Positions 45,890 through 55,109 of a stretch of 64,000 nucleotides of DNA are shown here, in pieces. Numbering within the stretch: the first letter of the stretch is position 1; every line of letters begins with the position of its first letter. The translations under genes were made by a program, and so were the position numbers. Origin of the DNA: Eubacteriales bacterium OttesenSCG-928-K08 (GTDB taxonomy: Bacteria > Bacillota > Clostridia > Christensenellales > CAG-138); contig JAJDHH010000007.1 in NCBI GenBank assembly GCA_030266105.1, positions 1 through 64,000 of the forward strand, in the 5' to 3' direction. Below the pieces are notes generated by a model, which did no database searches, was not told the DNA's origin, and saw only the letters and a list, made by a program, of their open reading frames with translations.

Positions 45890-46100
45890 CAGGGTTTGCC
45901 TAAAATGCCTGCGGCATTTCCGGGCGGCAAACCCTGCAAAGTGCGAAATCCTCCGGATTTCATCCGTTTCGGCGTGCAGGTCGCCGAAGCCGGTTTTTAG
46001 TCAAGGGGCTGCGGCCCCTTGACAATCCTCATGGTTTTTCGCCCTTGCCCACTGATTAAACATAAAGGGGGAGCTGTGGCTCCCCCTTAATAATCCCCAT
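45890..46100. repeat. Array of consecutive hairpins, modules C and relatives
   Basis: CAGGGTTTGCC..GGCAAACCCTG (45890-45936) enclosing AAATGCC-tgc-GGCATTT; GAAATCC-tcc-GGATTTC; TCAAGGGGC-tgc-GGCCCCTTGA (46001-46022); AAGGGGGAGC-tgtg-GCTCCCCCTT (46065-46088) followed by AATAATCCCC. Confidence 0.7.
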
Positions 46101-46108
46101 AAAAAATA

Positions 46109-46771
46109 TCAGCTTATCACCGATGTATCCACAGCCGTATAGTTTTTCATTTCTTCAAAAAACATATCCGGGGGGTTAAAACTTGCCCCAAAATGCATGG
46201 GGATAAAACGTTTCGGGCGCATCGCCCTTGCAAAAAGCACAGCGCCACGATAATAATCCTCCTCCATGCGCGGGTCAACCGGGAAAAAGGCGATATCCAA
46301 ATGCTTCACCTGCGCCTTAATCCTCTCAAGCTCCTCTAAAAAGCGCGCCTCCGCCTGCTCGCTGTAGCTTTGGTTGCCCTCGTTACGCCAATGCCAGTCG
46401 TTAAGGTCGCCCGCGTGAAAAATCGAATTTCCGCCCCATTGAATGTGAAAGCTGACCCCTTCATCGGTGCTGCCAAATGCGCGTATGGTGATGCCGTTTA
46501 GCTCAACAGTGTCGCCCGGATTCATAAGCACGGCCTCTTTTGGCGCAGGCACATCAAAGCCCACCGCAAACCGGGCTTTAGGCATATCAAAAACATGCTT
46601 TGAAAAATGATCGCCATGCCGGTGGCTGACAAGCACCGTTACGCTGCTCATTTTTTTAAGATTTTCGGGTTGCAGCATAGTGTGGCTGGCCGGATTGTAG
46701 CAGTCGATCACCAGCAGCTCGTTATCCCGCTCAAGCGCAAAGCCGCTGTTGCCAAGATAGCGGATTATCAT
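46109..46771 (-). CDS. MBL-fold metallohydrolase (UlaG-like)
   Basis: VLVSHRHGDHFSKHVFD; FHAGDLNDWHW; RFIPMHFG. Confidence 0.85.
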   Translation of the reverse strand: MIIRYLGNSGFALERDNELLVIDCYNPASHTMLQPENLKKMSSVTVLVSHRHGDHFSKHVFDMPKARFAVGFDVPAPKEAVLMNPGDTVELNGITIRAFGSTDEGVSFHIQWGGNSIFHAGDLNDWHWRNEGNQSYSEQAEARFLEELERIKAQVKHLDIAFFPVDPRMEEDYYRGAVLFARAMRPKRFIPMHFGASFNPPDMFFEEMKNYTAVDTSVIS

Positions 46772-47337
46772 TGCCAGCGCTCCTTAAACCATTTTTCAGG
46801 CTCAAGGCGATCAAGCGGCTCCCTGCGCGGTGGGATAGGCTCCTGCGGGTGACCCACGGCGATTAACGAAACAACGCGCGCCTCCTCAGGAATGCTAAGC
46901 AATTCCTTTGTGGGCAAATACGCGGGCCGTTCGGGCGAAATGCCCAGCCACACCGCGCCAAGGCCCAGTGCGTGGGCCGCAAGCAGCATGTTTTGTGTGG
47001 CGGCGGCGCCATTATGAATTTGCAGCTCCATGTCCTCCGCCTTTATCCCCGGCGCATACACGCATGTGGCTATGCAAAGTGTGGCTTCCTTAAGCATTTT
47101 CCAGTATTTCCCGAGCTCGCTGAGCGCATCCAGTGTTTTGCGCTCAGTCACGCTAATCATTCGCCATGTGCGTTTGTGGTGGGCGGAGGGCGCGTGCATT
47201 CCCGCGCGGACGATTGCCTCAATCTGCTCCTCATCCACCGGCTGGTTAGTAAAGCTGCGTATGCTTTGCCTTGTGATAATTGCCTGCATAGTATCCATAT
47301 TTTCGCGTCTCCTTTGGTTATGTAGTTGTTTATTCAT
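46768..47337 (-). CDS. Nitroreductase family protein
   Basis: MQAIITRQSIRSFTNQPVDEEQIEAIVRAGMHAPSAHHKRTWRMISV. Confidence 0.9.
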   Translation of the reverse strand: MNKQLHNQRRRENMDTMQAIITRQSIRSFTNQPVDEEQIEAIVRAGMHAPSAHHKRTWRMISVTERKTLDALSELGKYWKMLKEATLCIATCVYAPGIKAEDMELQIHNGAAATQNMLLAAHALGLGAVWLGISPERPAYLPTKELLSIPEEARVVSLIAVGHPQEPIPPRREPLDRLEPEKWFKERWQ

Positions 47338-47340
47338 AGG

Positions 47341-47823
47341 TTAGTATCCCATCTCTTTTAGCAGGCGCGATAGCGTGCTTAGCCGCTCGCCAAGCAGCTC
47401 CGCGTCATTATTAAGCGCGGCTGTGAAAAGCGCGATATCCCCATCTATCTGCGGATTGTCGGTGCAGACGTTGAGCGTCATAGCATCCCCCTGAAGGCCA
47501 ATGCGGTCTATCTGCGGGTTTTGTGCATCGTATTGCCCGGGCAGGCGGTAAGCCTCCTCGCGGAAATATTTTAGGCTCCGCGCAAGCAAGATCGCCAGAT
47601 CGAGCACGCGGTGCAGCGGGAGCTCCTCGCTCTGGCGCGACCATTTGCCGCCCGTATGCCGCCACACCTTTGCGGAGGTATCGACCCGCCCGCGGTCGTT
47701 CCACTGCGCAAGCCCCAAAGAAAGGCCCTTGGCCTGTGATGAGTAGGCGTCGCGCCCATCCACATTTTCATAATCCTCGCAAACAATCACCGGTTTATGC
47801 TTAAGTTGTGTAGGAATTTTCAT
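47341..47823 (-). CDS. Conserved hypothetical protein (possibly DUF6530)
   Basis: VIVCEDYENVDGRDAYSSQAKGLSLGLAQWNDRGRVDTSAKVWRHTGGKWSRQSEELPLHRVLDLAILLA. Confidence 0.65.
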   Translation of the reverse strand: MKIPTQLKHKPVIVCEDYENVDGRDAYSSQAKGLSLGLAQWNDRGRVDTSAKVWRHTGGKWSRQSEELPLHRVLDLAILLARSLKYFREEAYRLPGQYDAQNPQIDRIGLQGDAMTLNVCTDNPQIDGDIALFTAALNNDAELLGERLSTLSRLLKEMGY

Positions 47824-48030
47824 TGTTGCCTCGCTTTATCATTTAGTAAATTACTAATTGTATCGTAACACTCAGGCGCGATGCCTGTCAATAAAAAGCC
47901 GATGCTGACATAATATAGTGGCATATTACGGCAGGAATGTGAATTTACGAAAAAAGGGTTTTCAAACAGGCATATTAGGTTAAAATAGTAGTTAGATACA
48001 CACATATTTACCATGAAAGGGGAGTTTTTG

Positions 48031-48570
48031 ATGAAGGAACTCAAGGGCACAAAAACGGAGGCCAATTTACTGACTGCCTTTGCGGGGGAAGCACAAGCGC
48101 GCACAAAATACACCTACTATGCGTCGCAGGCGAAAAAGGATGGCTATGAGCAGATCGCCGCTTTCTTTATGGAAACTGCCGAGAACGAAAAGGAGCATGC
48201 CAAGCTGTGGTTTAAGCTGCTGCATGGGGGGATGCCCAAAACGCCACAAAACCTAAAGGATGCGGCTGATGGCGAGCACTACGAATGGACCGACATGTAC
48301 GCTGAAATGGCAAGGGATGCCCGCGAGGAGGGTTTTGACAGCATCGCGGAAACAATGGAAGGTGTGGCTCGTGTGGAACGCCGCCATGAGGAACGTTACC
48401 GCGCATTGCTAGAAAACATTGAAACCCAAAAGGTGTTTGACCGTGCACAGCCGCAAAAGTGGATCTGCCGCAACTGCGGGCATGTCCATGAAGGGCCCAA
48501 CGCGCCCGATGTTTGCCCCGTGTGCGCACACCCCAAGGCCTACTTCGAAATTCTCGCCGAAAATTACTAA
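48031..48570 (+). CDS. Rubrerythrin
   Basis: [56 protein letters not shown]; rubredoxin domain [30 protein letters not shown]. Confidence 0.95.
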   Translation: MKELKGTKTEANLLTAFAGEAQARTKYTYYASQAKKDGYEQIAAFFMETAENEKEHAKLWFKLLHGGMPKTPQNLKDAADGEHYEWTDMYAEMARDAREEGFDSIAETMEGVARVERRHEERYRALLENIETQKVFDRAQPQKWICRNCGHVHEGPNAPDVCPVCAHPKAYFEILAENY

Positions 48571-48658
48571 GGCAACACCGCCTTAAGGCTAACAATTATT
48601 ATTTGACTCTTCTTGCATTTGGTGTTTTAGGGGCTGCCGCAATAGCGGTGGCTCCGCT

Positions 48659-49189
48659 TTATTGTTTGATGATATTTAAGCAGGAGGAAATTTCTTCAGC
48701 GAGTCCGTTGCGATTATCCCGCGTGACGGTTATAAGCTTTGTTTTTTTATGCGCGCGAATAAAATCGAGCAGCTCCGACTTTTTAGGCTGAATTACGCCA
48801 AGTATGTTTTTACCTTCATCAAGCAATTCCATCAGCAAACGATTGTAGTTTTGTGCGTCTTTTTCCATTGTCCCGATTTCATCCATAATGATCAAATCAC
48901 AGGCCTTGCAGTTAAGCAACAGGCGCACGCCTTCATGCTCAAAAACCTCAGTAAATGCGTCATATCCCCGCGCTTTGCCATAACGAATGCCTATGCGGTT
49001 GCTCTTATCAAAGCCCTCAGGCCTTATAATGGCCGGAATGATGTGCACATCCCCGCCCTGAGGTTGGCCATTTTCAATTGTGATTGTTTTAAAGCCGCCC
49101 ACATTATAACCTTCGGGCAGTTGAGCAATCACCTTGTTTATTATCGTGCTTTTTCCAATCTGCACTTCGCCGGTTAAGAAAATGTTCAT
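48659..49189 (-). CDS. Nucleoside-triphosphatase (THEP1/NTPase_1-like)
   Basis: MNIFLTGEVQIGKSTIINKVIAQLPEGYNVGGFKT (Walker A variant); CDLIIMDEIGTMEKDAQNY. Confidence 0.8.
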   Translation of the reverse strand: MNIFLTGEVQIGKSTIINKVIAQLPEGYNVGGFKTITIENGQPQGGDVHIIPAIIRPEGFDKSNRIGIRYGKARGYDAFTEVFEHEGVRLLLNCKACDLIIMDEIGTMEKDAQNYNRLLMELLDEGKNILGVIQPKKSELLDFIRAHKKTKLITVTRDNRNGLAEEISSCLNIIKQ

Positions 49190-49294
49190 TAAATTACCCA
49201 ATCTATCATTCACAATAATTCTATTTCACAAGCAAAGCTGCCATATTTTCTTATCAGAAAACATGGCAGCTACAGTGGCAAATTATTTAATAGC

Positions 49295-49972
49295 TTATTC
49301 TTCTTCAGTTTCGCATTCATATTCCCGCACATAATCAAACACCAGCAGCCGATCCTCGCCGAGGCTCTTAGGGGTGATTGTGCATTCGCTCTGGTTAAGG
49401 CGGTGTATCCTGCAGCCCGTTGCGGTTGAAATGAGCGCAGCAACGCCAATAAGCTCATCCTTAAATTTCAGCACAGGCGTTTGATAGTGCATGGGGATAA
49501 GCACGTTTGCGTTTGTGCGGTTTGCAATTTCGCGGGCGGCGGCAGGCTCGATTGTGAATGTGCCGCCAATCGGCGCAAACAAAACATCAAGGTTGCCAAG
49601 CGCATCAATAACATCATCCGATGGGATACAGCCAAGATCGCCCAGGTGCGCAATGCGCAAACCATCCATTTCAAACACAAATATAGTGTTGCGGCCACGC
49701 TTTTGGCCATCCACATCATCATGCGGGCTATCTATCCCCACAATGCGCAAGCCGTTAAGCTCCCACTCCCCTACGCCCTTAATCACGCGAGGTTCGTTTT
49801 TGAGCATCCCTAAATAATTATGGTCAAAATGATCATGGCTGATCGTCAAAATTTCGGCCTCCAGCTTATGCATGGGGTAGCCAACCGTTTCATCATAAGG
49901 GTCGGTGAGTATCCGCGTGCCATTTTCGGCAGTCAGCATAAAACAGCTGTGCCCAAACCATCGTATGTTCAT
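49295..49972 (-). CDS. MBL-fold metallohydrolase (UlaG-like)
   Basis: MNIRWFGHSCFMLTAENGTRILTDPYDETVGYP; SHDHFDHNYLG; LIPMHYQTP. Confidence 0.87.
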   Translation of the reverse strand: MNIRWFGHSCFMLTAENGTRILTDPYDETVGYPMHKLEAEILTISHDHFDHNYLGMLKNEPRVIKGVGEWELNGLRIVGIDSPHDDVDGQKRGRNTIFVFEMDGLRIAHLGDLGCIPSDDVIDALGNLDVLFAPIGGTFTIEPAAAREIANRTNANVLIPMHYQTPVLKFKDELIGVAALISTATGCRIHRLNQSECTITPKSLGEDRLLVFDYVREYECETEEE

Positions 49973-50616
49973 ATAATCGCTCCTTCCTTAATTGAGTAGG
50001 AAAATATCCTGGCCGCCGCATCCCCTACATAAGCGCAATCCCGCAAAAGCGCGGGGCGGCGTCGGGGCGGCGTGGAATAGGTCATCGTTATAAGCGCATT
50101 GGCGGCATCCGCCGCCCTTATCCTAAGCGCTTGCTCGTGTGGCGCATCCAAAAGAGAAAGCACGGATAAAAGCGCAAGCTGCACATCCGGCACAGCCGGG
50201 CAAAAGGGCTTCCCCGTGGCGCGACGCGCAAGCATCCACATCCTGCGCTGTGCGTAAAAAACGCTGCTCATTTGCTCGCCCGCTTCCCCTGTTGAAAACG
50301 GCTTTGCCTGCGGCAGTGCATTTATAATATGCGCAACCGCCGCGCTGTAGAATACATCCGCAAAATGAAACAATAAATGCCCGCCGTTGCATGAAACAGA
50401 ACTTATCAGTTGTTCATCCAGCAGCAAAAACTCATGCGCGCTTTTTGTTAAAAGCTGCGCCCACTGTGCCGCATCCGCGCCAAACTTAAGGGGCGCTGCG
50501 CATCTTGCGCCTGCGCCGCGCGGCGCGATATCGATCGTTTCAGTGCCTATCGCCACATTAAGCAGCTTACTTGCGGTGCAGGAAATTTCGCTTCGCATTG
50601 CAGCATACAGGTTCAC
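49969..50616 (-). CDS. Small protein with possible ArgS N-terminal/DALR anticodon-binding-like regions, no catalytic core
   Basis: ISSVSCNGGHLLFHFADVFYSAAVAHIINALP resembles the ArgS N-terminal GPGFINF region; SVFYAQRRMWMLARRA...LLSVLSLLDAPHEQALRIRAADAANALITMTYS resembles DALR helices. Inference only. Confidence 0.5.
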   Translation of the reverse strand: MNLYAAMRSEISCTASKLLNVAIGTETIDIAPRGAGARCAAPLKFGADAAQWAQLLTKSAHEFLLLDEQLISSVSCNGGHLLFHFADVFYSAAVAHIINALPQAKPFSTGEAGEQMSSVFYAQRRMWMLARRATGKPFCPAVPDVQLALLSVLSLLDAPHEQALRIRAADAANALITMTYSTPPRRRPALLRDCAYVGDAAARIFSYSIKEGAII

Positions 50617-50680
50617 TCAGCGTTTCCTCCGCTATTCTTTGTAGGATACTTCAATGTGTCGGCTTTGTCAATTTATTGCC

Positions 50681-50710
50681 TTAGGGTCTTTTTCCAGAAA
50701 AAGACCCTAA
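50681..50710. repeat. Perfect 13-bp-arm intergenic hairpin
   Basis: TTAGGGTCTTTTT-ccag-AAAAAGACCCTAA. Confidence 0.7.
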
Positions 50711-50868
50711 GAACCCAAAAAGCGAATAGCATACATTCTATATGGTTATCTTTTGCTTATTCGTCTTTAAAAATCCTGAGTAACCAATAGTATAATTCCA
50801 TATTCCCCTAATGGTTTTCTTTTGTTTCTTTTCTTTTTTCTAAAAGAAAAGAAAAGCCCCCCACGCCA

Positions 50869-51159
50869 TCAAATCTCTATCTTTTTGTTCGTATGGCTCT
50901 CACGATAGAGCACAACCTTGCGGCCAATGCACTGAACCACCTCCGCACGAAGCGGGCGCGCAAGCGCATCCGCAGCCTCGCGGGCGGACAAGGGCGCTGT
51001 TTCCAACACTGTGATTTTAATAAGCTCGCGCGCTTCAAGCGCGAGCGAAAGCTGATCCGTCAGCTCATTTGTTATGCCTGATTTTCCGACCTGAAAAATA
51101 GGGTCGATCGTGTTTGCCATCGCGCGCAGTTTTGCGCGTTGCTTGCTGGTCAGCTCCAT
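50869..51159 (-). CDS. yhbY: YhbY-family (CRM domain) RNA-binding protein
   Basis: LTSKQRAKLRAMANTIDPIFQVGKSGITNELTDQLSLALEARELIKITVLE. Confidence 0.92.
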   Translation of the reverse strand: MELTSKQRAKLRAMANTIDPIFQVGKSGITNELTDQLSLALEARELIKITVLETAPLSAREAADALARPLRAEVVQCIGRKVVLYRESHTNKKIEI

Positions 51160-51185
51160 ATGGATGCTCTCCTTAATAATGTTTG

Positions 51186-52448
51186 TTATGAAATAAACTC
51201 AAATTCCCACTCGCCCATCACAACTGTGCTTCCATCCACCGCACCATGCTCCTTAAGCGCATCCACAATGCCGCTTTTTTGCAGCATCTGCTGGAAGCGC
51301 CGCATGGATGTTTCGTCGTTTGGGTCGGTGCTGTCGAGTATGCGCTCGGTCTCTCCGCCGGTAACAAGAAAAACGTTCTCTTCTATAATTTCCACCTCAA
51401 AGCCCGGCTCATACATGGGCTTGACTTCAAATTCCTCCTCATCAAACACAAGAACGGGCGGCAGAGTATCCAACATTTTGAGCGTTGCATCAAGCAAAGG
51501 CTCAAGCCCCTTGTGCGCCGCGGCGGATACTGGAAAAACGTTCGCCCCCGCCACTTCCTCAAGGCGCGCGATGTTATCCTCCGCACCTGGAATATCCATT
51601 TTGTTCGCGGCTAATAATTGCGGAAGTTCCGCAAGCTTTTTGCTGTATGCGGCAAGCTCCGCATTAACTGTTTGATAATCCTCCACGGGGTCGCGCCCCT
51701 CGCAGCCGCTTGCATCCACAACATGCAAAAGCATGCGTGTGCGCTCAATATGCCGCAAAAATGCGTGGCCCAGCCCCGCGCCTTCGGCAGCGCCCTCGAT
51801 AAGGCCCGGAATATCCGCCAGCACAAAGCTGCGCCCGCGCCATTGCACCACCCCAAGGTTGGGGGTAAGCGTTGTAAAATGATAGTTTGCGATTTTGGGT
51901 TTGGCCGCGCTAAGCACCGAAAGTAATGTCGATTTGCCCACGTTTGGCAGGCCGATCAGTCCCACATCCGCGATCGTTTTAAGCTCCAGCTCCACCTCGC
52001 GTGGTTTTGTTTTTTGCCCCGGCTGTGCAAAGCGGGGCGCCTGACGCGTTGGGGTCGCAAAACGTGCGTTGCCCTTGCCGCCGCGCCCGCCAAGAAGCAC
52101 GCGGCGCTGCTTTTTATCCTCATTAAGGTCGGCAACAACATTGCCCGTTTCACGATCCCTCACAACTGTGCCCACAGGCACGCGGATTGTCAAATGGGTG
52201 CCGTTTTTGCCGGAGGAAAGCTCAGGCTTGCCATCCTCACCACGCTGCGCCGAATATTGGCGCTTATACTTAAAATCCAAAAGAGTGCTTAAGCGCGCAT
52301 CCGCCTCAAACACAACATCGCCGCCGCGCCCGCCATCCCCTCCGGATGGGCCGCCGCGCGAAACATATTTTTCGCGGTGAAAGGCAGCGCAGCCATTGCC
52401 GCCGTCACCTGATTTGATTGTGATAATTGCCCGATCTATAAATTGCAT
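51186..52448 (-). CDS. obgE: GTPase ObgE
   Basis: MQFIDRAIITIKSGDGGNGCAAFHREKYVSRGGPSGGDGGRGGDVVFEAD; VGLIGLPNVGKSTLLSVLSAAKPKIANYHFTTLTPNLGVV. Confidence 0.96.
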   Translation of the reverse strand: MQFIDRAIITIKSGDGGNGCAAFHREKYVSRGGPSGGDGGRGGDVVFEADARLSTLLDFKYKRQYSAQRGEDGKPELSSGKNGTHLTIRVPVGTVVRDRETGNVVADLNEDKKQRRVLLGGRGGKGNARFATPTRQAPRFAQPGQKTKPREVELELKTIADVGLIGLPNVGKSTLLSVLSAAKPKIANYHFTTLTPNLGVVQWRGRSFVLADIPGLIEGAAEGAGLGHAFLRHIERTRMLLHVVDASGCEGRDPVEDYQTVNAELAAYSKKLAELPQLLAANKMDIPGAEDNIARLEEVAGANVFPVSAAAHKGLEPLLDATLKMLDTLPPVLVFDEEEFEVKPMYEPGFEVEIIEENVFLVTGGETERILDSTDPNDETSMRRFQQMLQKSGIVDALKEHGAVDGSTVVMGEWEFEFIS

Positions 52449-52515
52449 TATTTTTCCTTCATTCAATAAATTTCTGTTTGGTTGCACCTAAAATACGCCA
52501 TCAGATTTAGCTTGC

Positions 52516-53010
52516 CTATTCTTTGAAAAACTTTTCACACAGCCTTATTGCAGGCACACCCAATGCAACACCCGCAGCATATTGCAGCAGGTTGGCCGGC
52601 ACGCCGATTAGCGCCGTTGCGGCGCCCAGGAGCGCGGCCTCAAACAAAAAGTAGCCGATCGGCATGATTATCCCCGAAAGCGCAAGCGTTAGAAAACGGC
52701 GCGTTGGCGCACGCTTTATCATAACGCCCGCTAAAAAGGCCATTGCGCCCTTAATGATAAGCGTGGGTATGGCGTATATCGCGCTGCCAAGCATCAAGTC
52801 GGCAAGCGCGCTGCCCGCTGCTGCGCAAAGCGCACCCCAGGGGCCGCCCAAAATATATGCCGCAACGTAAACACCTGCATCGCCCAAATGAACATATGCG
52901 CCAGCCGCATGGGGAACGGGGAACGCAATGAGCGTTAAAATCAAAATCACCGCAGTGCTAAGGCCGCCCAGCACAAGCCTGTGTATAGGGCTCTTATTTG
53001 AAAATTTCAT
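52516..53010 (-). CDS. ECF transporter S component
   Basis: FPVPHAAGAYVHLGDAGVYVAAYILGGPWGALCAAAGSALADLM. Confidence 0.83.
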   Translation of the reverse strand: MKFSNKSPIHRLVLGGLSTAVILILTLIAFPVPHAAGAYVHLGDAGVYVAAYILGGPWGALCAAAGSALADLMLGSAIYAIPTLIIKGAMAFLAGVMIKRAPTRRFLTLALSGIIMPIGYFLFEAALLGAATALIGVPANLLQYAAGVALGVPAIRLCEKFFKE

Positions 53011-53043
53011 GCGTTAACTTTCCTTTGTTTTGTGAGTTAAAGC

Positions 53044-53610
53044 CTACACAAAAAGCGCGGGCCTATCTATCGGCGCCACCCTCAGGCGCACCCGGCCATA
53101 CAGCAGGCTAAGCGGCACACAGCCAAGGCTTTCGCTGCGGCTGTCGAGGCTTTTTTCGCGCTGGTCGCCCAGCACAAACACGCAACCATCCTCCACAAGC
53201 GTTGCGGGGTAATCCGCCGCGCTTTCAGGCGAATAGCTGCTTTCATCGAGCAAACGCCCGTTGATGTACACCTTGCCGCCTGTTATTTCGATCGTTTCCC
53301 CACCAAGCGCAACCACGCGCTTAATGAGCGGCTCCCCCGTGTGAGGGTGGTGGAATATAACTATATTGCCACGCTGCGGCGTGCGAAGGTAAAGCGAGAG
53401 CCTGTCAATCAACAAAACATCGCCCGGGCTTAGCGTAGGCTCCATCGATTCGCCCGTCACCTTCACCGGTGTGATGAGGAAAAAAAACAACAGCGCAATC
53501 ACCACCGCCGCCTGCGCAAGAATAAACAGCCAGGCATATATGCCGTGCCGCCTGTACTCACGCTGCTTGTAGGCCGAGCGAAGCGGTATCCTTTGCGTTG
53601 TTGGTTCCAT
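53044..53610 (-). CDS. lepB: Signal peptidase I (paralog 3 of 3)
   Basis: GESMEPTLSPGDVLLIDRL; RGNIVIFHHPHTGEPLIKRVVALGGE; VLGDQREKSLDSRS. Confidence 0.93.
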   Translation of the reverse strand: MEPTTQRIPLRSAYKQREYRRHGIYAWLFILAQAAVVIALLFFFLITPVKVTGESMEPTLSPGDVLLIDRLSLYLRTPQRGNIVIFHHPHTGEPLIKRVVALGGETIEITGGKVYINGRLLDESSYSPESAADYPATLVEDGCVFVLGDQREKSLDSRSESLGCVPLSLLYGRVRLRVAPIDRPALFV

Positions 53611-54287
53611 TATATTGTTCCCTCCGGCGCAGTTGCTGTGGGTATGGCGGGTGTAGCCTCAAGGGGATTGTTTTCGTTTATCGGCTGATAGAGCTTTCGC
53701 CATGCGCTGATTGGCGAAATCACACGCTCCGCCCGCCCGACAATTTGCCCCAATTCAATATCCCCGACCGAATCGCTTCGGCTATCCGAGCTGTTGTTCC
53801 GGTTATCCCCCATTACAAACACGCAGCCATCCGGCACAACATGAAGCGGATATGGCTCTTCAATGTAACCCTGCCAATATGGGCTTTCATCAACGACTAA
53901 TCCGTTTACATAAAGCGCGCCGTTTTCAATTTGTATCGTATCGCCCTCAAGCGCCACAATGCGCTTAACGCGGCTGTATTTTTTTTGCGGGTAGTTGCAC
54001 AAAACGACCTCTCCGCGCTGGGGTGGCTTAAAATAATACGCCAGCTTATTAACAAACACGCGCTCGCCTTCAATGAGCGTGGGCGACATGGATGTTCCAT
54101 CCACCCGCGCGGGCTCGCCCACAAACACCCTCACTGCGAATATGGCGAGCACCATAAGCAGCATATAAATCGCAAAATCGTAATTTGTGGCACGCCTGTA
54201 ATCGCGGTTTGCCTCGTGCAGCTGCTCCGCGGCCCTGCGCAAGCGCTTGCGATTTTTTTTATCAACTGTGTAGCGGGAGTATTGCAT
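53610..54287 (-). CDS. lepB: Signal peptidase I (paralog 2 of 3)
   Basis: DGTSMSPTLIEGERVFVNKL; RGEVVLCNYPQKKYSRVKRIVALEGD; VMGDNRNNSSDSRS. Confidence 0.93.
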   Translation of the reverse strand: MQYSRYTVDKKNRKRLRRAAEQLHEANRDYRRATNYDFAIYMLLMVLAIFAVRVFVGEPARVDGTSMSPTLIEGERVFVNKLAYYFKPPQRGEVVLCNYPQKKYSRVKRIVALEGDTIQIENGALYVNGLVVDESPYWQGYIEEPYPLHVVPDGCVFVMGDNRNNSSDSRSDSVGDIELGQIVGRAERVISPISAWRKLYQPINENNPLEATPAIPTATAPEGTI

Positions 54288-54298
54288 TTTGGCCGCCT

Positions 54299-54895
54299 TT
54301 ATGTAAGTGGCCGAATTTCACTGAGCGGCCACATTATGCAAACCGCACGGCCCAGTATCTTTTCATAAGGAATTGCACCAACGGAAGGATCGCGGCTGTC
54401 GGTGGAGTGATTGCGGTTATCGCCCATAACATACACATGCTTGTCCGGCACGAGCGTGGGTTCAACGCCGCCATATATCACATCATCCCAATATTCGCTT
54501 TCGTCCGCCAGCTGGCTGTTTATATAGATTTTACCATCATAAATTGCAACGGTGTCGCCCGGCACGCCAATCACACGCTTAACGCAGCTTTCCTTATAGC
54601 CGGGGTAATAGCACACTATAATATCCCCGCGCTTAGGTTCTTTTACGTAATAGGTCAACTTTTCGACGATCATACGCTCATCGTTTTTGAGCGTGGGATA
54701 CATCGAAACCCCATCAACCCTGATTGGCTCGCCAATAAATGAACGTATGGCAAAAGCCACAAGTATCACCAGAACAAGCAGCACGTAAAATTCATAATTC
54801 ACCGCACGCTGATAGTCCACATCGTGGCTGTGTATCTCTTCGGCGGCGCGCTTTAGCCCGGCCGCTTCCCTGCGGGAAATGTTTTTGCTCATTGG
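54299..54895 (-). CDS. lepB: Signal peptidase I (paralog 1 of 3)
   Basis: DGVSMYPTLKNDERMIVEKL; RGDIIVCYYPGYKESCVKRVIGVPGD; VMGDNRNHSTDSRD. Start set at internal MSKNISRREAAG (ORF track 54970). Confidence 0.92.
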   Translation of the reverse strand, partial: PMSKNISRREAAGLKRAAEEIHSHDVDYQRAVNYEFYVLLVLVILVAFAIRSFIGEPIRVDGVSMYPTLKNDERMIVEKLTYYVKEPKRGDIIVCYYPGYKESCVKRVIGVPGDTVAIYDGKIYINSQLADESEYWDDVIYGGVEPTLVPDKHVYVMGDNRNHSTDSRDPSVGAIPYEKILGRAVCIMWPLSEIRPLT

Positions 54896-55086
54896 GCCGG
54901 CCCTTTCGATAGTATTTTTTTTGCCCGCTTTAAAAAATCCAGCCGGTCCATCATTACGATTCGCCCGCACTGGTTACATTTGATTTTTATATCCGCGCCT
55001 GTGCGGATGATAGTCCATATATTTTCGCCGCAGGCGTGAGGTTTGCGCATTTGCACAATGTCGCCAAGCTCAAATTGCTCCACCAT
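54889..55086 (-). CDS. DUF951 family protein
   Basis: FELGDIVQMRKPHACGENIWTIIRTGADIKIKCNQCGRIVMMDRLDFLKRAKKIL. Confidence 0.9.
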   Translation of the reverse strand: MVEQFELGDIVQMRKPHACGENIWTIIRTGADIKIKCNQCGRIVMMDRLDFLKRAKKILSKGPAQ

Positions 55087-55109
55087 TACCCTGACTACCT
55101 GCCTTTAAG

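Noticed and set aside
45520-45963. Minus-strand 147-aa ORF over the end of the SDR gene
   Set aside because: Antisense to a strongly supported SDR and runs through the hairpin region.
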